Below, in pieces: positions 4,746 through 6,021 of a DNA stretch of 6,021 bases (positions are counted from its first letter, which is position 1; each line of letters starts with the position of its first letter). The DNA comes from Spirochaetia bacterium. Its GTDB lineage: Bacteria > Spirochaetota > Leptospiria > Leptospirales > Leptonemataceae. Under the pieces are notes generated by a model that saw only the letters and a program-made list of their open reading frames with translations, did not search any database and had not been told where the DNA came from. A program made the position numbers and the translations under genes. Location of the stretch: NCBI GenBank assembly GCA_029880625.1, contig JAOUOA010000202.1, positions 1 to 6,021 on the forward strand, read 5' to 3'.

Positions 4746-6021
4746 ATGAAAACTTTGCATGCATTCATTACTGCTGTTCTGGTATTATCAGCATCTTCCA
4801 GTAATCTTTATGCTTATGAAACAGAATGGGAAGATCCAAAATTTACAGAAACAAAAGAAAAACCGGAGCCTTCTGAACAAACAGATGAAACCCGGTCAGA
4901 TCAACCTCCAGAAGAGAAAAAAAATCTACCTGAAGACAAAGCCCTGAACAGTACATTTAAGGTTACAGGAAATATTTGGTCATCTTATGAATTTCTTGAC
5001 CGATCGGTTAACGGAGTTCCTGACAAAGCCGGAAGCGACAAGGCCGGATTTAAAGTCGGACGCGCAAGGGTGAATTTCCGGGGAAAGGTAAATAAAGGGT
5101 TCGCAAAAGGGTATGCATACAGAATCACAGTCGATACAGCCCGTGCGGCAGCCCTCGGCGACGGATGTGAATCCCCCACCGGATGCAAAGAACACAACGA
5201 TTATTTATTCTATATTAAAGATGCTTATACCAATATTCCACTACCGATTTCATTTGGAAAAAATAATTTACGAATCGGTCAGCAGCATACTCCGATAGTA
5301 GAGAATCAAACCCAGTACAATCAGGTCAGATCCTGGGGACACCGCTACCTGGATTCTGCAGGAAAAGCCGTCTGGGATGAAACAGGCCTTGGAGCCTCCA
5401 GAGATGTTGGCATATCGCTTATCCATAAAAATACTTACTACAGTGTTCATGTTATGCTGGCAAACGGTGAAGGTTATCACAAACCCAATGCGGAAGGACT
5501 GGATATCTCCGGAAATAATGTCAAACTGGAAGATATGGCTGTTGGTAAATCAGGCGCATCATACGGTTATGATGTTTACGGGATGCTCGTCGCTACGCCT
5601 ACAGGAAAAAACAAAGATTTTATTGTAAATATTGGGTTGCCTTTTCGCTATCACAATATTGTCGGAATTGATCAATCGGAATACTCTCGAACCACTGCCG
5701 ATTTTACAGATCTCAACGCACCCAAATACAATTATTACAGAGGCGATAAGCGTGCATTACAGGACATTACTTACGGACTGGAAGGCGAAGTTGTCATCAA
5801 CAGGAATGACTTCAGCGTAACCGCAGGCGCAGGAGCAGCTGTAAAACTGGATAAAGCAGGCTATGCATTTAAGTTTGACGATACGGTATGGTTCGGAGTT
5901 TACCCAGGAGATTTTCAAGCGATTTCAGATCATTATGCTGTAGAAGAAGACAGATACGGCTATATGAACTATGTTTTTTTGCATACAAAATTTAGAAAAT
6001 TTGGAGCATTTGCAAGATTGA
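4746..6021 (+). CDS. Phosphate-selective-porin-like outer-membrane protein (OprP/OprO type), 3' end missing
   Basis: 425 codons are present and the frame is open at the right edge. Residues 1-23 are a Sec signal peptide (MKTLHAF start, core ITAVLVLSASSS, cleavage probably after LYA). Residues 24-68 form a charged Pro/Glu/Lys-rich linker. From about 70 the sequence alternates hydrophobic and polar residues as in a beta-barrel, with Porin_O_P-like landmarks: FKVGRARVNFRGKV (102-115) with YRITVD (125-130), KDAYTNIPLPISFGKNNLRIGQQHTP (158-183 region), and SRDVGISL (218-225). C141 and C147 probably form a disulfide in an extracellular loop. It should sit as a channel in the outer membrane for anion or phosphate uptake. 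The Pho-box promoter supports phosphate, but selectivity cannot be read from this fragment. It is the first gene of its transcript. Confidence 0.8.
   Translation, partial: MKTLHAFITAVLVLSASSSNLYAYETEWEDPKFTETKEKPEPSEQTDETRSDQPPEEKKNLPEDKALNSTFKVTGNIWSSYEFLDRSVNGVPDKAGSDKAGFKVGRARVNFRGKVNKGFAKGYAYRITVDTARAAALGDGCESPTGCKEHNDYLFYIKDAYTNIPLPISFGKNNLRIGQQHTPIVENQTQYNQVRSWGHRYLDSAGKAVWDETGLGASRDVGISLIHKNTYYSVHVMLANGEGYHKPNAEGLDISGNNVKLEDMAVGKSGASYGYDVYGMLVATPTGKNKDFIVNIGLPFRYHNIVGIDQSEYSRTTADFTDLNAPKYNYYRGDKRALQDITYGLEGEVVINRNDFSVTAGAGAAVKLDKAGYAFKFDDTVWFGVYPGDFQAISDHYAVEEDRYGYMNYVFLHTKFRKFGAFARL

Noticed and set aside
4759..4947. Plus-strand 62-codon open frame inside the porin start region
   Set aside because: It is a +1-shifted shadow of the porin gene. 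The porin frame has the ribosome-binding site and signal peptide and continues for 425 codons.

Overview
The window comes from an AT-rich (by eye about 60% A+T) Gram-negative-type bacterial chromosome. It encodes an outer-membrane beta-barrel with a signal peptide. The combination of an App1-like HAD phosphatase, a secreted protein of unknown family, a DUF2062 membrane protein and an OprP/OprO-like porin would suit a spirochaete of the Leptospira group, but no marker gene is present and that assignment is only an impression. No mobile element, CRISPR array, rRNA or tRNA was recognised.

Layout. Positions 1-426 have no secure gene. They hold one strong plus-strand rho-independent terminator (232-269) and ambiguous short open frames at the left edge. 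Positions 427-2651 are a two-gene minus-strand operon: a signal-peptide protein of unknown function is transcribed first, and an App1/DUF2183-type HAD phosphatase is coupled to it through an ATGA overlap. Positions 2652-2968 are a non-coding stretch with several dyads and weak Pho-box-like matches. Positions 2969-3505 (minus) encode a zinc-ribbon NUDIX hydrolase. Divergent from it, 3607-4005 (plus) encodes a small zf-TFIIB-type zinc-ribbon protein. That gene converges on 3996-4547 (minus), a DUF2062 integral membrane protein with a GTG start. The two stop codons lie inside one hairpin that probably acts as a shared terminator. From 4746 to the right edge (plus) runs the first 425 codons of a phosphate-selective-porin-like outer-membrane protein.

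The most informative signal is upstream of the porin. Three 7-bp direct repeats (CTGTCGC, CTGTCAT, TTGTAAT) are spaced exactly 11 bp apart at 4653-4681 and are followed by a TATAGA -10 hexamer. This closely matches the Pho box known from enterobacteria, and the gene it precedes is a Porin_O_P-type porin. The region therefore reads as a phosphate-starvation-induced uptake porin. If the weaker Pho-like matches upstream of 2651 are also real, the App1-like phosphatase operon would join the same phosphate theme, but that part is speculative.

The remaining genes look like ordinary housekeeping or accessory functions: nucleotide-derivative hydrolysis, a small zinc-ribbon protein and a small membrane protein. 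They have no evident shared pathway.
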